This document shows, piece after piece, positions 22,201 to 31,880 of a stretch of 64,000 nt of DNA. The stretch's first letter is position 1; every line of letters starts with the position of its first letter. The notes below the pieces were generated by a model that did not search any database, had not been told where the DNA came from, and saw only the letters and a program-made list of their open reading frames with translations. The position numbers and the translations under genes are program-made. The stretch comes from Notospermus geniculatus (Eukaryota > Nemertea > Pilidiophora > Heteronemertea > Lineidae), in assembly GCA_002633025.1 (NCBI GenBank), contig NMRB01000638.1, positions 224,112-288,111 on the forward strand, written 5' to 3'.

Positions 22201-25200
22201 ACAAATGTCCCTGCTGCCAGTGCGTCTTTTAGCATCACGTAAGACCGAGAGAGTTATGGTGCATCTTGAATTTTTAAATTTCCACTCCGTAGATACGAAG
22301 TGGAAACGAAAGATAAATTTCAAAGTTTAATATACACCGCAACTCTATCCGTCTAACGTCATACGCTAAAAGACCCTCTAGCTCTACCAACCATCTCCTG
22401 AAATACATTACGTCATGGACATGAAGTCCAATTTCGTATTTCGTACTTCGTGTTTCGTCAGATTTGCGAAACCTCACTGTTGCGTCTCTGAGCATTAGAT
22501 TGCAACATTTTCTGGAGAAACCCAGCGCCCCGCGATGTGGGAGCAGTCAGCCGCGCTTATCGCCAAAAGATGGCAGCAAAGTTCTAGCGGACCAATGTAC
22601 AGGAAAATCTACGTGATTGCTGCTCGATCAATAATGACTGGGTCCGCTATATGCATTGAATTGGGCCGTAGTGACACCTATTGGTCAACTGACAGCTCCT
22701 ACTGGGCCGTACTTTTCGCAAAGCCCCCCGAAACCATGGAAACGCCAACGCGGACGTCTACCCATTTGTTCGGTGTTCTCTTCCTGGCATCGAACAATGG
22801 GTTTGGCGTTCGCGTTGGCGTTTACGGGGCGTTTCCCGTTCACCACAGACGAAAACCTCTACATTTTTGGGGAACGCTTGAATTCTATGATGCTACCAAA
22901 ATGTCCTTTCTTGGCAGGTTACAATCCTATTTTACGTTATCAACCGATTCAACCCGTACGAAGAACGAAGCCATAAACAGACGAGTGGGGACGTAAACTC
23001 GGGCGTGCTCGGTTCCCTCTGGTTCGTCTGCGGTGGTCTTGCCCTACAAGGTATGTGTCGACTGAGGCACTCAGTCTCTGTAATACGCATGCGCGAACTG
23101 CGCAGCATTACAGAACCGAGGGCAAACTCCTCCACAGTGCCGTAATGCTTCATTACGACACTGCCCCCAGGTCCGGACTATTTCAGCGGAGGATCCTTTA
23201 TTCCAATACATGCCGACTGGAATGGAAATGTTTCATGGGCACGTACACCAAACGTTTCGTCAACCTACTTTTATCTGATTGGTTGACCGTTTGGGTTATG
23301 TATAGAACAGGACCCAGGCTCATGCGATGCAGCCGGAAAATCGAGGAAAATCACTTCTTTTCGATGATCATGCGCGAAAATAGTTCCATCGTAATTTCTT
23401 TGTTGTGACTAACTATCATCGCTATCAGATCAAAAACTTGAGTGGGTGGTTACAAAACATGCAGCTGTTTATTGATTTTGACTTTATTCAGGAGATTTTT
23501 TGCGGGGAAGGGAAATAATATCGCATGCTCGATTTTGCAAAGCACTAAGGCACCTGGGTGCAGTGTCGTAATNNNNNNNNNNNNNNNNNNNNNNNNNNNN
23601 NNNNNNNNNNNNNNNNNNNNNNNNNNNNNNNNNNNNNNNNNNNNNNNNNNNNNNNNNNNNNNNNNNNNNNNNNNNNNNNNNNNNNNNNNNNNNNNNNNNN
23701 NNNNNNNNNNNNNNNNNNNNNNNNNNNNNNNNNNNNNNNNNNNNNNNNNNNNNNNNNNNNNNNNNNNNNNNNNNNNNNNNNNNNNNNNNNNNNNNNNNNN
23801 NNNNNNNNNNNNNNNNNNNNNNNNNNNNNNNNNNNNNNNNNNNNNNNNNNNNNNNNNNNNNNNNNNNNNNNNNNNNNNNNNNNNNNNNNNNNNNNNNNNN
23901 NNNNNNNNNNNNNNNNNNNNNNNNNNNNNNNNNNNNNNNNNNNNNNNNNNNNNNNNNNNNNNNNNNNNNNNNNNNNNNNNNNNCTGGTGGTTCTTTGCCA
24001 TCATAATCCTGGCGACGTATATCATGGGAATGGTGTCGATGCAAGCACGCAGCATGTTCTTCCTCCCTGGACTCAAGGTTCGCGCCCTTGGTGACGCCCT
24101 CAAGCAACCAAACATCACCATCGGATGCATCGCAGGGGGGTCGACGATGACATTTTTTAAAGTTTCTCGCATCCCAGTCTACCAGAAAACATGGAATAAG
24201 ATGGCGAATGGGCCAGAGGATAGAAAACCTTTCGTTAGGACTACACAAGAAGGTATCAATCGAGTTGAAGCAGGAGGCTACGCTTTCGTTGGAGAGTCAC
24301 CCATGATTGACTTCGTGGTACGTACGGCGTATCAATGAGAAACAGTCCTGCCGTTAGAGGCCGCCATTAGTAATTAGTGGTCCTAAAACGTCATGAAATT
24401 TGACGTCCAACGTCATCCATGATGACATGGAGGCCACTTATCTCCACAGCAGAGCCAATAGAATATTATCTTTGCCACAACTGACATTCATGTTGATTTT
24501 TGTTGCTAAGATTGACGACCGGAAGTAGTCAAGCTGGACATGCACAGGAAGTTGGGAGGCCACGACGCGACTTACGTCTTTGACGTCACATTTTGTGACG
24601 TTCTAGGACAGCTAACCGGCGGCCTCTACCATGTCTACGGCAGTAAAGTCCCCATTGCCTGCCAAAGTGGTTCTACTTTTACATCCAACCAACATGGGGG
24701 CAAACTAAATTACGGAATCGCACGGCCCTCACTTTCCACGCATCGTCGGAGTGGGACCATACGGCGGGACACCAAATTTGAAAATCTTTGATAAAAAGCT
24801 CAACTTTTAATAATGAGTGTATTTCGTTTGTCATTTTGATTTATCCAATCATAGGTACGCCGACGCTGCAATCTCGTGAGAGTGGGAGGATACTTGGACG
24901 AAAAATCCTACGCATTTGCATTCCCGAGAGGCTCCCTCTATCGGGACATAATATCAAAAGTTCTACTCAGACTACGCGAAGATGGAAAAATGACCTTGTT
25001 GAAGACAAAATGGTGGGAGGGTGATACTGGCTGTTCTGATGGTTCCGAGGTTCTGCCGAGTATGTTCCATCCAAGCGACAGCCCGGAGGTAAATGTTTCC
25101 CATAATTCCTTCAGCCTCGCTCTCGCCACCTCGCAGGATTTTGACGTAAGGAAACGTCACGTCATTTCCATTTGCAGACCTTGAAAAACGCAACAAAATG

Positions 25201-25542
25201 GCCGTCACAGTAGTGGCAGAGATGGAATTGACGACCGGAAGTAGTCAAGTCCGGACCTGCTGTGGACGTTGCTGCTTCCCCTCATTCGTCCAGTCTCGCT
25301 TTCGCCATCTCGCGTCGATATCGCGAGATTATGACGTAAGGAAACACCGCGACAGACAGGAAGGCCGACCTGATGCGTCTTTTTTTACACAATATCCCCG
25401 TTTTTTTTCTTTTTAGTTCCGACCGAGAGATGCAGTTGACATTTCTATCGCGATGTGCCACTTCCTGTTTTTATTAATCGGAGTTTGTATCGCTGTGGTC
25501 ACATTTGTCATTGAGTTTCTGGTGTTTAGGGCCAGAAGACAG
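19208..25542 (+). CDS. Ionotropic glutamate receptor, kainate-like, lacking the amino-terminal domain (3' end and part of M2-M3 missing)
   Basis: Ligand-gated cation channel subunit of the plasma membrane. Exons: 19208-19280, 19997-20028, 20810-21010, 21786-21995, 22918-23050, an exon whose start is lost in the N gap and resumes at 23984 (to 24317), 24855-25088 and 25417-25542; phases agree wherever both sides are visible. A signal peptide (MESYKVLLFAVALEISGIAF) is followed almost at once by ligand-binding lobe S1 (IIRVTSIL, SEPFLMLKEGSHKGNDRFEG, RDGKYGSLNQDGKWTGMI). M1 is VWVCLIVAMVV; the pore-loop piece is SLWFVCGGLALQG. M3 starts WWFFAIIILATY. S2 has GGSTMTFFK, YAFVGESPMIDF and LYRDIISKVLLRLREDGK plus KWW. 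M4 is near FLFLLIGVCIAVVTFVIEFL. The alpha-carboxyl-binding Arg (NYMRS), the Ser-Thr of GSTMTFF and the distal Glu are kept. There is no roughly 400-residue amino-terminal domain. The final exon after GTAAGC at 25543 was not identified. Structure resembles vertebrate kainate-binding proteins. Confidence 0.93.
20282..20541 (-). mobile_element. SINE S1, minus orientation (glutamate receptor intron 2)
   Basis: Reverse-complement copy of the SINE at 511-770. B box, A box and the whole body are conserved (cattcagcgccacaatccga, tttatacacctgggtggaga). Confidence 0.85.
21113..21598. mobile_element. Inverted-repeat element, family T, copy 2 (glutamate receptor intron 3)
   Basis: The left end (aatccaagcgtacgtacatc, ctgcaactggaagcaac) is inverted at the right end (gttgcttccagtcgc, gccgatgtgcgctaggctta). 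The interior has repeated gttgc/gcaac and gatgtac words. It belongs to the same family as 5988-6340. Confidence 0.7.
22102..22478. mobile_element. MITE family C, full-length palindromic copy (glutamate receptor intron 4)
   Basis: The left arm gggaggtttcgcaaatctga, cgaaacacgaagtacgaaat is mirrored at the right end (atttcgtacttcgtgtttcg, tcagatttgcgaaacctc). The inner arms carry ccaaccatctcctgaaatac versus gagatggttggtacc. Other copies: 31567-31727 (internally deleted) and 63672 to the window end. Confidence 0.85.
22716..22850. mobile_element. MITE family B copy just upstream of glutamate receptor exon 5
   Basis: ttttcgcaaagcccccgaa at the left is mirrored by gcgttcgcgttggcgttt...ggggcg at the right, with a central ggtgttctcttcctggcatc, gaacaatgggtttggcg. 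The same family is clustered at 36936-37395 and has a copy at 57530-57645. Confidence 0.7.
23573..23983. other. Assembly gap (411 Ns) inside glutamate receptor
   Basis: It hides the 3' splice site and the 5' part of the exon encoding the end of the pore loop and the start of M3. The coding frame resumes at 23985. Confidence 1.
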
Positions 25543-25839
25543 GTAAGCATGCAATAGAATTCAAAATTTGAATGACGTCACATTTCCATGACGACACGAT
25601 GCCGCCATATTGCCGTCAAAATGTCAACAAGCGACATCACGGCATAAACACAGCGTCAACACACACGTGACATCAAAAAGGCCATGACGTGACTGTTTTG
25701 ACGTCGCCGCCGGCTATTTGACGACCAACATGGCCGACTCTGCAGTCACGTGACCTTTGTGACGTCACTTAAGAACCTCTGTAGCATGTCACAGACGCTG
25801 CTCCTGCCTGGCAGTTGCAGACGAGTCCCGCCGCCCTCT

Positions 25840-26020
25840 TGCCCTGTGTAACACTGCTTATGTTCCCCATCTGTGAGTATTCCCCTACTATTGTGTGACG
25901 GAATAAGCAGCGACTTGACAACAGGGGACACAAGAGAAACATGTCGATCTATCTGCCAGCGTTTCCCAAACAATAAGGGGGAAACACTCACCCACAGAAA
26001 CACTGGCAGATATAACACCT
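25840..26020. mobile_element. Interspersed inverted element F, copy 1
   Basis: It shares agtattcccctactattgtg(t/a), cagcgtttcccaaacaataa, gggg and the terminal gtgtaacact/ataacacctg ends with 47085-47245, which is in the opposite orientation. No coding content. Confidence 0.55.
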
Positions 26021-26404
26021 GTTCTCCCAACAATTAAAACGCGTCGTGAAAAGAAGGTACTTCACGACATCACAAAGGCAATTTTGCTCAAGTTTTTGGC
26101 TCTTTACACATTTTAAAGGAACAAAGTGCCAGGTAGAAAGGTTCCAGTCTTTGCCGCTGCAGTCTGCGGCGCTCATTGCACAACATTTGTGTGAATGAGC
26201 GCCGTGGGAGTGTAGCGGCCAAGACGGGAACCAGTCAAAGTACCGGTACCTGGTTCCTCGTCACGTCTTCTGCTTTCAGCGCCCGGCAGCGGATGGTAGC
26301 AAAGAATAGCGTTCAAGGAAGCGGAATCAGAGAAAAAACGCTGACATCGAGAACTTATTGTTCCAATGTAACTAGGAAGAAAAAACTTCGATTAGGGGCC
26401 TTAN

Positions 26405-26816
26405 GCAAGAGAATTGCAAACGCCCAGCAAACTCCTCAAACGACGGCTCAGAACATGATAGACCACACGAGGTCAGGAGGGCGCCACCTTATTTGCCTTC
26501 AGGCAACAGAGCTGTCAACATCTCCGGATATACCTCTTACACCACTCAAAGAAAAAAAATTGTAGTCATTTAGATGGGTTTCGAACCGTCGACCTTCTCA
26601 TTTGTAATCCACTATTAATAATAATAAGGCGCGGGTTCGATTCCCAGCTGGGTCAAAAAATTTTCTTTCAAAAAAGTGTTCAGCAGGAGCTCACCAGAGG
26701 TGTTGACACCTCGGAAGCTCGAAGACAAATAAGGTGGCGCCCTCCTGGCCTCGTGGGGTGTATCATGTTCTGAGCCTTCGTTTGAGGTGTTTGCAGGGCG
26801 TTTGCAATTCTCTTGC
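26405..26816. mobile_element. Large inverted repeat with two tRNA-like promoter motifs in its loop
   Basis: The left arm 26405-26530 (gcaagagaattgcaaacgcc, caggagggcgccaccttatt) is mirrored by 26690-26816 (aataaggtggcgccctcctg, ggcgtttgcaattctcttgc). The loop contains a plus-strand B box (ggttcgattcc, about 26635) and a minus-strand one (ggttcgaaacc, about 26580), each in a partial tRNA-like context. A single N (26404) touches the outer edge of the left arm. Confidence 0.7.
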
Positions 26817-28035
26817 TGGTCGCATGGGGGCTTTTTGTTCGTTCACGTCAGCTTTAAGATGACCAGAACGTTTGCTTGAACGGACATTTCAACTTGGGAG
26901 TTTGTGTAAGTCGGCATTTATTGTAACAATGAAGAACAGCGTGCGATAGGAGGCATTTAAAATCTCACGTACAAACACAGTTCATGATGACCACCTGGCG
27001 TGAATTCGACTCACCAGTTGACGATATGATACGGAAGAACGACATGTGGTAACAGTACAACGTCAACAAACACAATAGTATACTTCTCCCCTACAGGGAG
27101 ATTGTTTTCTGTATGAAACATTACATAAAACCTATAGAACTATACTGGCTGTAAATCTGACACTTTGCGAGTTTCAAATATGCCACTACAGCAGACCAAA
27201 TAGTTGTGTAACCATCCTTGAATGTAAATTAGTCAACTTCACAACCTCGTTCCCAGGGCTTAACGTTGGCTTGTTAAGCCCTGGCTTCAGAACCGAACAC
27301 CTCGGCTGTGATTGGCTATCGGCGTGACGTCATACCCAATTTGAAATTTGAAATACCCAGGGAAGTGGATTAAAATATGGTCTATTTTATTCTATTTTTC
27401 ATATCATAGCAAACATTATTCTTTCTGATGATAGACATAAGTGTTCATAATACAGTTTCATGAAAATATATTTTTTACAATCATTTTACTGTAACCGAGG
27501 TTGAAATAAGCGTTGGGGACGAGGTGCCAAGAATCTTGGAAGTGAATCCAGGGTCTAACGATCGAAGCCGATAATGACCTCGTCCCAAGGCAAAAGCAGA
27601 AGAAATTTCGAGTTAGATCCTGGGGACGAGGTTGGTCAACTTCATTGGCAGTTTCGTGGGCATGTTTGTATCCGTGAATTTGATTGGCCGATAACACATC
27701 ACGTGGCCACGTAATATTTTCTAGTGCTACATGCAAAATGATACAATAAAAAAAACAACCGAGTGTGATTTCCAAGTGTGCAGAACACATGAGTGATGAT
27801 GGCCTTCGGCCGGGAAAATCCTGAGACCGCAGGTCAATTTTTCGGCGTCTTGCAAAAATCTCAAAGGCCACCCACCCTTCCGTGACTCAGGGGGAGGGGG
27901 TCCCCTGAACACATTTCGAGGGGGTGGACTTTTACAGCAGCCGGTCCCCCATTTTTGCCAACGGGGCGAACCCCTGGGTATAGTGTCCGGTGCCGTGCTA
28001 ATATTGCTCAAGTACAACAGTATTTTAATACTGTT
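26817..28035. other. Intergenic region, no gene seen
   Basis: Contains inverted words such as ggcttaacgttggcttgttaagcc (around 27260) and a C/G-rich patch at 27895-27970. No exon could be supported. The missing last exon of the glutamate receptor could lie here or before 26405 but was not identifiable. Confidence 0.4.
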
Positions 28036-28145
28036 GTATTCAGTCGGGATTCAGCAGTCGGATTCAGTATTCAGTCGGGATTCAGCAGTCGGATTCAGTA
28101 TTCAGTCGGGATTCAGCAGTCGGATTCAGTATTCAGTCGGGATTC
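28036..28145. repeat. 31-bp minisatellite overlapping GPCR stop codon
   Basis: Three and a half near-perfect copies of attcagtattcagtcggga + ttcagcagtcgg (31 bp). The last copy extends into the coding end of the minus-strand GPCR. Confidence 0.9.
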
Positions 28146-29234
28146 CAACGTTGCTTGGGCTGTGGTACTAGGGTTAACCACTCCGCCCTCAAAAACACCG
28201 ACAACATTTGATCGGTGACGAACAAGGGCTCGCAACTCGGTCCTAAACGTTCTGCTCGTTGCAAGAAGAATGAAGAAATTAACAGCCAAATTCAGGCTCC
28301 TTATGATAGATACTGCAATAACAGCTGTATACTGTGTAGTGTACGTACCACCTACTAGGAGAGACATCAACAGGTTGTATGGAACACACGTTGTCAGCAA
28401 GAAGGCAATGTTTAGACCCAAGATAAGCCCCGCGTTTCGTTTCATGGTGTTTTTCCGGTTGTTGTTTTGAGTGTTGTTTGGCATAAACCAGGTAAGTTTT
28501 ACAAACAACCCGAGGTGACAAACGACCATGAGGGAACCAGGGATATATGCAATTAACGCCTTGTATGCAAAGGACCAGGCTGCACCCCATCGGCATCTGT
28601 CGCCTTCCACCCGCACTGCCTGGTCAAACATCATTCGGCACACGCCAAACAGCAATGACAAGGTGTATGGTACGATTATGAAGAGTATATTAACCGCTCT
28701 TTTATAAGCTGGTGCACGTACCTTGATCGGCATTAGTGCATTACACAAGCGGTCCAACGACACGGCAAGCAGGACCCAAGAAGACAGACTCGTAATGATA
28801 AAGGAGTCGCGGACGAAGACACAAAAGGATACAGAGAAGAGATCCGTGGGAATCCGTCGGAAGCAGAACCCCACAAACAAAAGGCCACCGTAGAAAAATA
28901 AAATGGCGGAATCGACTACAGAGAGTAGTTTTAATAACGTGGTCATTAGTGGACCTTTGAAGGCCTGCCGACGTAAGATGAGAAACAGGATGGTGTTGCT
29001 GAGGATTCCTATGATAATAACCAATGCAAACACGGCGAGGAGGGAAACCTGGGTGGGCCCAATGGACGCCATCAGAGGGAGGGAAGATGACGTGCCATTT
29101 ACTGGATTTTCTGTTTTGTTAAGAGACGTGGCGTTACCTAGTGATGTACCATTTGTTGACATGTGAGTTGTGGTGCTCTCAAAACTGGTTGTATTGGCAT
29201 CATTTCTGATCATCGGTTGTGAAATGGTAGCCAT
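28113..29234 (-). CDS. Class A (rhodopsin-type) G protein-coupled receptor, orphan
   Basis: Seven-helix plasma-membrane receptor of 373 residues, CDS in one exon. I chose the ATG at 29234 because a good acceptor (ttgtcccttag|ATATTTTATA) lies just upstream, implying a 5'UTR intron; the longer in-frame start would lie inside that intron. The N-terminus (about 60 residues) has five N-glycosylation sequons (N14, N28, N34, N39, N46). TM1 has the LSN motif, TM2 LSVVD with the conserved Asp. The TM3 Cys (SFCVF) can pair with the Cys of GDRCRW in loop 2. The TM3 end is SLDRL instead of DRY. TM5 has IPGSL and TM6 TTCVPYN. TM7 reads NLAVNFF instead of NPxxY. Helix 8 is basic (RTFRTELRALVRH). The third intracellular loop is short and Asn-rich. 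The ligand cannot be assigned; a peptide- or amine-type lineage-expanded receptor is likely. Confidence 0.9.
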   Translation of the reverse strand: MATISQPMIRNDANTTSFESTTTHMSTNGTSLGNATSLNKTENPVNGTSSSLPLMASIGPTQVSLLAVFALVIIIGILSNTILFLILRRQAFKGPLMTTLLKLLSVVDSAILFFYGGLLFVGFCFRRIPTDLFSVSFCVFVRDSFIITSLSSWVLLAVSLDRLCNALMPIKVRAPAYKRAVNILFIIVPYTLSLLFGVCRMMFDQAVRVEGDRCRWGAAWSFAYKALIAYIPGSLMVVCHLGLFVKLTWFMPNNTQNNNRKNTMKRNAGLILGLNIAFLLTTCVPYNLLMSLLVGGTYTTQYTAVIAVSIIRSLNLAVNFFILLATSRTFRTELRALVRHRSNVVGVFEGGVVNPSTTAQATLESRLNTESDC

Positions 29235-29479
29235 TATAAAATATCTAAGGGACAAAACAATATAAGATTTCAGCAAAAAATAGATAAAGAGCAAAGAAAG
29301 ACTTTATCTATTTTTGATTTCAGGGTTCGCAAGAGGAAAGGTTCTTTATGTTAAAATCAGTACGAAATGATATGGAAACCAGAACACAAGTGTCTTGCGC
29401 CAACGAAAAAAGCAGTTGGAACCAGGACACTTATAAGTCGCTTATACCTTGGAGGAATTATCCTCCAAGCTTATACCAA

Positions 29480-30665
29480 AGATAAAGTTATGGAAACCAG
29501 AACACTTCTGTAAGTCTCTTATATAAATGACAAAGCTATGGAAACCAGAACACTTCTGTAAGTCTCTTATATAAATGACAAAGCTATGGAAACCAGAACA
29601 CTTCTGTAAATCTCTTATACCAACGATAAAGCTGCGGAAACTAGAACTCTTATCTATAAGTTTCTTATATCAACGATAAAGTTATGGAAACCAGAACACT
29701 TTTATAAGTCTCTTATACCAACGATAAAGGTATGGAAACCAGAACACTTCTGTAAATCTCTTATACCAACGATTATGGAAAGCAGAACACTTATGTAAGT
29801 CGCTTATACCAACGATAAAGCTATGGAAACCAGAACACTTTTATAAGTCTCTTATACCAACGATAAAGATATGGAAACACTTCTGTAAGTCTTTTACACT
29901 AATGATAAAGCCATGGAAACACTTCTGTAAGTCTCTTGTATAAATGACAAAGCTATGGAAACCAGAACACTTCTGTAAGTCTCTTATACCAACGATAAAG
30001 CTATGGAAACACTTCTGTAAGTCTTTTACACTAATGATAAAGCCATGGAAACACTTCTGTAAGTCTCTTATATAAATGACAAAGCTATGGAAACCAGAAC
30101 ACTTCTGTAAGTCTCTTATACCAACGATAAAGCTATGGAAACACTTCTGTAAGTCTTTTACACTAATGATAAAGCCATGGAAACACTTCTGTAAGTCTCT
30201 TATACCAACGATAAAGCCACGGAAACACTTCTGTAAGTCTTTTATACCAACGATAAAGCCATGGAAACACTTCTGTAAGTCTTTTATACCAACGATAAAG
30301 CCATGGAAACACTTCTGTAAGTCTTTTATACCAACGATAAAACCAAGGAAACACTTCTGTAAGTCTTTTATACCAACGATAAAGCCATGGAAACACTTCT
30401 GTAAGTCTTTTATACCAACGATAAAGCCACGGAAACACTTCTGTAAGTCTCTTATACCAACGATAAAGCTATGGAAACCAGAACATTTCTATAAGTCCCT
30501 TATATCAATGATAAAGCAATGGAAATCAGAACACTTCTATACGTCTATTATACCAACGATGAAGCTATGGAAACACGTAAGTCTCTTATTCCAACGATGC
30601 AATGGAAATCAGAACACTTCTAAGTCTATTTTATCAAGATAAAGCAAAGGAAACACTTCTGTAGG
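29480..30665. repeat. 39-45-bp minisatellite, about 28 units
   Basis: The unit is gataaagctatggaaac(cagaa)cacttctgtaagtctcttataccaac. Longer units with 'cagaa' dominate on the left. Exact 39-bp units dominate from about 30130 to 30450. 39 is divisible by three, so frames stay open on both strands (KPWKHFCKSFIPTI on plus). I do not regard this as a gene. Confidence 0.92.
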
Positions 30666-31349
30666 TCTCTTTTAAAGTCCTTCCTGAACAAAGCGGAGCT
30701 AAAATTCGAAAGTCACCATTGCCACATTCCAGCGTAAGTCACAAAGAGTCCTTTAACTGTCAAACGTTAGTATGAGATTTTGGCGGAACAAGAAGATGAA
30801 ACTGCCGAATGTATTCTGATCGGTCTTGACATATCAAGGCCTAACGGTCACTTTGCCCTTCGAACTACGCCACCTCCGTGGATTGAGCCAGAGTAGGAGG
30901 ATAGGAACTCTTGTAGGGGCAAGATGAATCTGATCAGGAGACCAGTTTCTTTCCTTATCAGCCTGTTAATATTGTTAATTTCAAATGTTATTCTGACCAA
31001 CCCAGTATCGTTCAAACCATGAACTATTGACTCACAGTGGGTTCTCACTGGACATCAACAAGTTACAAAATATTCGTTAGTCCTTAATGGGCTGCTGAAA
31101 GCATGTTTTCTCTGGCACAGTATGAACTAACAGTAGTGATGCAATAAAGAGTTCACCCAGAGGCAAACTCTGGGTGTGGCAGCAGGTATCCTCACTAATA
31201 TTCGTGGGAAGAGTACTCGGATACGGAGTTTTACAAGTTGTTTACGAAACTGACAAATCTTATTATATAAGAACAGTCATTTCAACGTGTAGAAATGCAT
31301 TATGCAATGTATAGTTCATGCAGAGGTCGGTAGGTGTGCATTTATTGGC
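30666..31349. other. No gene seen
   Basis: Unique-looking sequence with no recognisable exon or repeat family. Confidence 0.4.
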
Positions 31350-31566
31350 CTAAAGCCACCAACACACCAATCTCAGCCAGCTACCGCACAGTAGGCGATA
31401 TCAGTTTGGGTATAATTGTTTGACATTGGGCAACATCACTGGCAAGAAGATTCCACGCATCGCTGGCTATCACACACCTTGCGTCAACAGCCCAAGTTTC
31501 TCTGGCGATCAGGGCCGATCGCACAGGAAGTCCGATAGTGCTACCGGCGCCTATCGCCAGTTAATA
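31350..31566. mobile_element. Family E element, copy 2 (partial)
   Basis: Shares gtaggcgatatcagtttggg, gaagattccacgcatcgctg and ttgcgtcaacagccc with the element at 14775-15015. The right portion is rearranged by insertion of a family C MITE, and the remainder resumes at about 31745-31880. Confidence 0.55.
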
Positions 31567-31727
31567 GGGAGTTTTCGCAGCTTGCGATAGTCATACGCTA
31601 AAAGACGCTCTTGCAGCAGGCGATATTTGTGGTACCAACCATCTCCTGAAATACATTACGTCAAGGAAACGAAGTCCAGTTTCGTATTTCGTACTTCGTG
31701 TTTCGTCAGATTTGCGAAACCTCTCTA
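31567..31727. mobile_element. MITE family C, internally deleted copy
   Basis: It retains tcatacgctaaaagacgctc, ccaaccatctcctgaaatac and the terminal tttcgtcagatttgcgaaac, cctc of family C. The left arm is reduced to gggagttttcgca. It sits inside a family E element. Confidence 0.7.
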
Positions 31728-31880
31728 TTAACTAAACTGCCGATAGGCACCGAAAGGACTATCAGACTTTCTCTGCGGTCGGCCCAGATCGCTCACGATA
31801 CCGCCTGGTGTTGCTGCTGGTTTGAAGCGGGCAGTACACCAGGCGATGTGAGGACGATATCGCAAGCGACCTGGTGCCTC

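Noticed and set aside
30076-30642. 188-codon frame with 13-residue repeats
   Set aside because: Explained by a 39-bp minisatellite; both strands are open, and there is no start context or splice signals.
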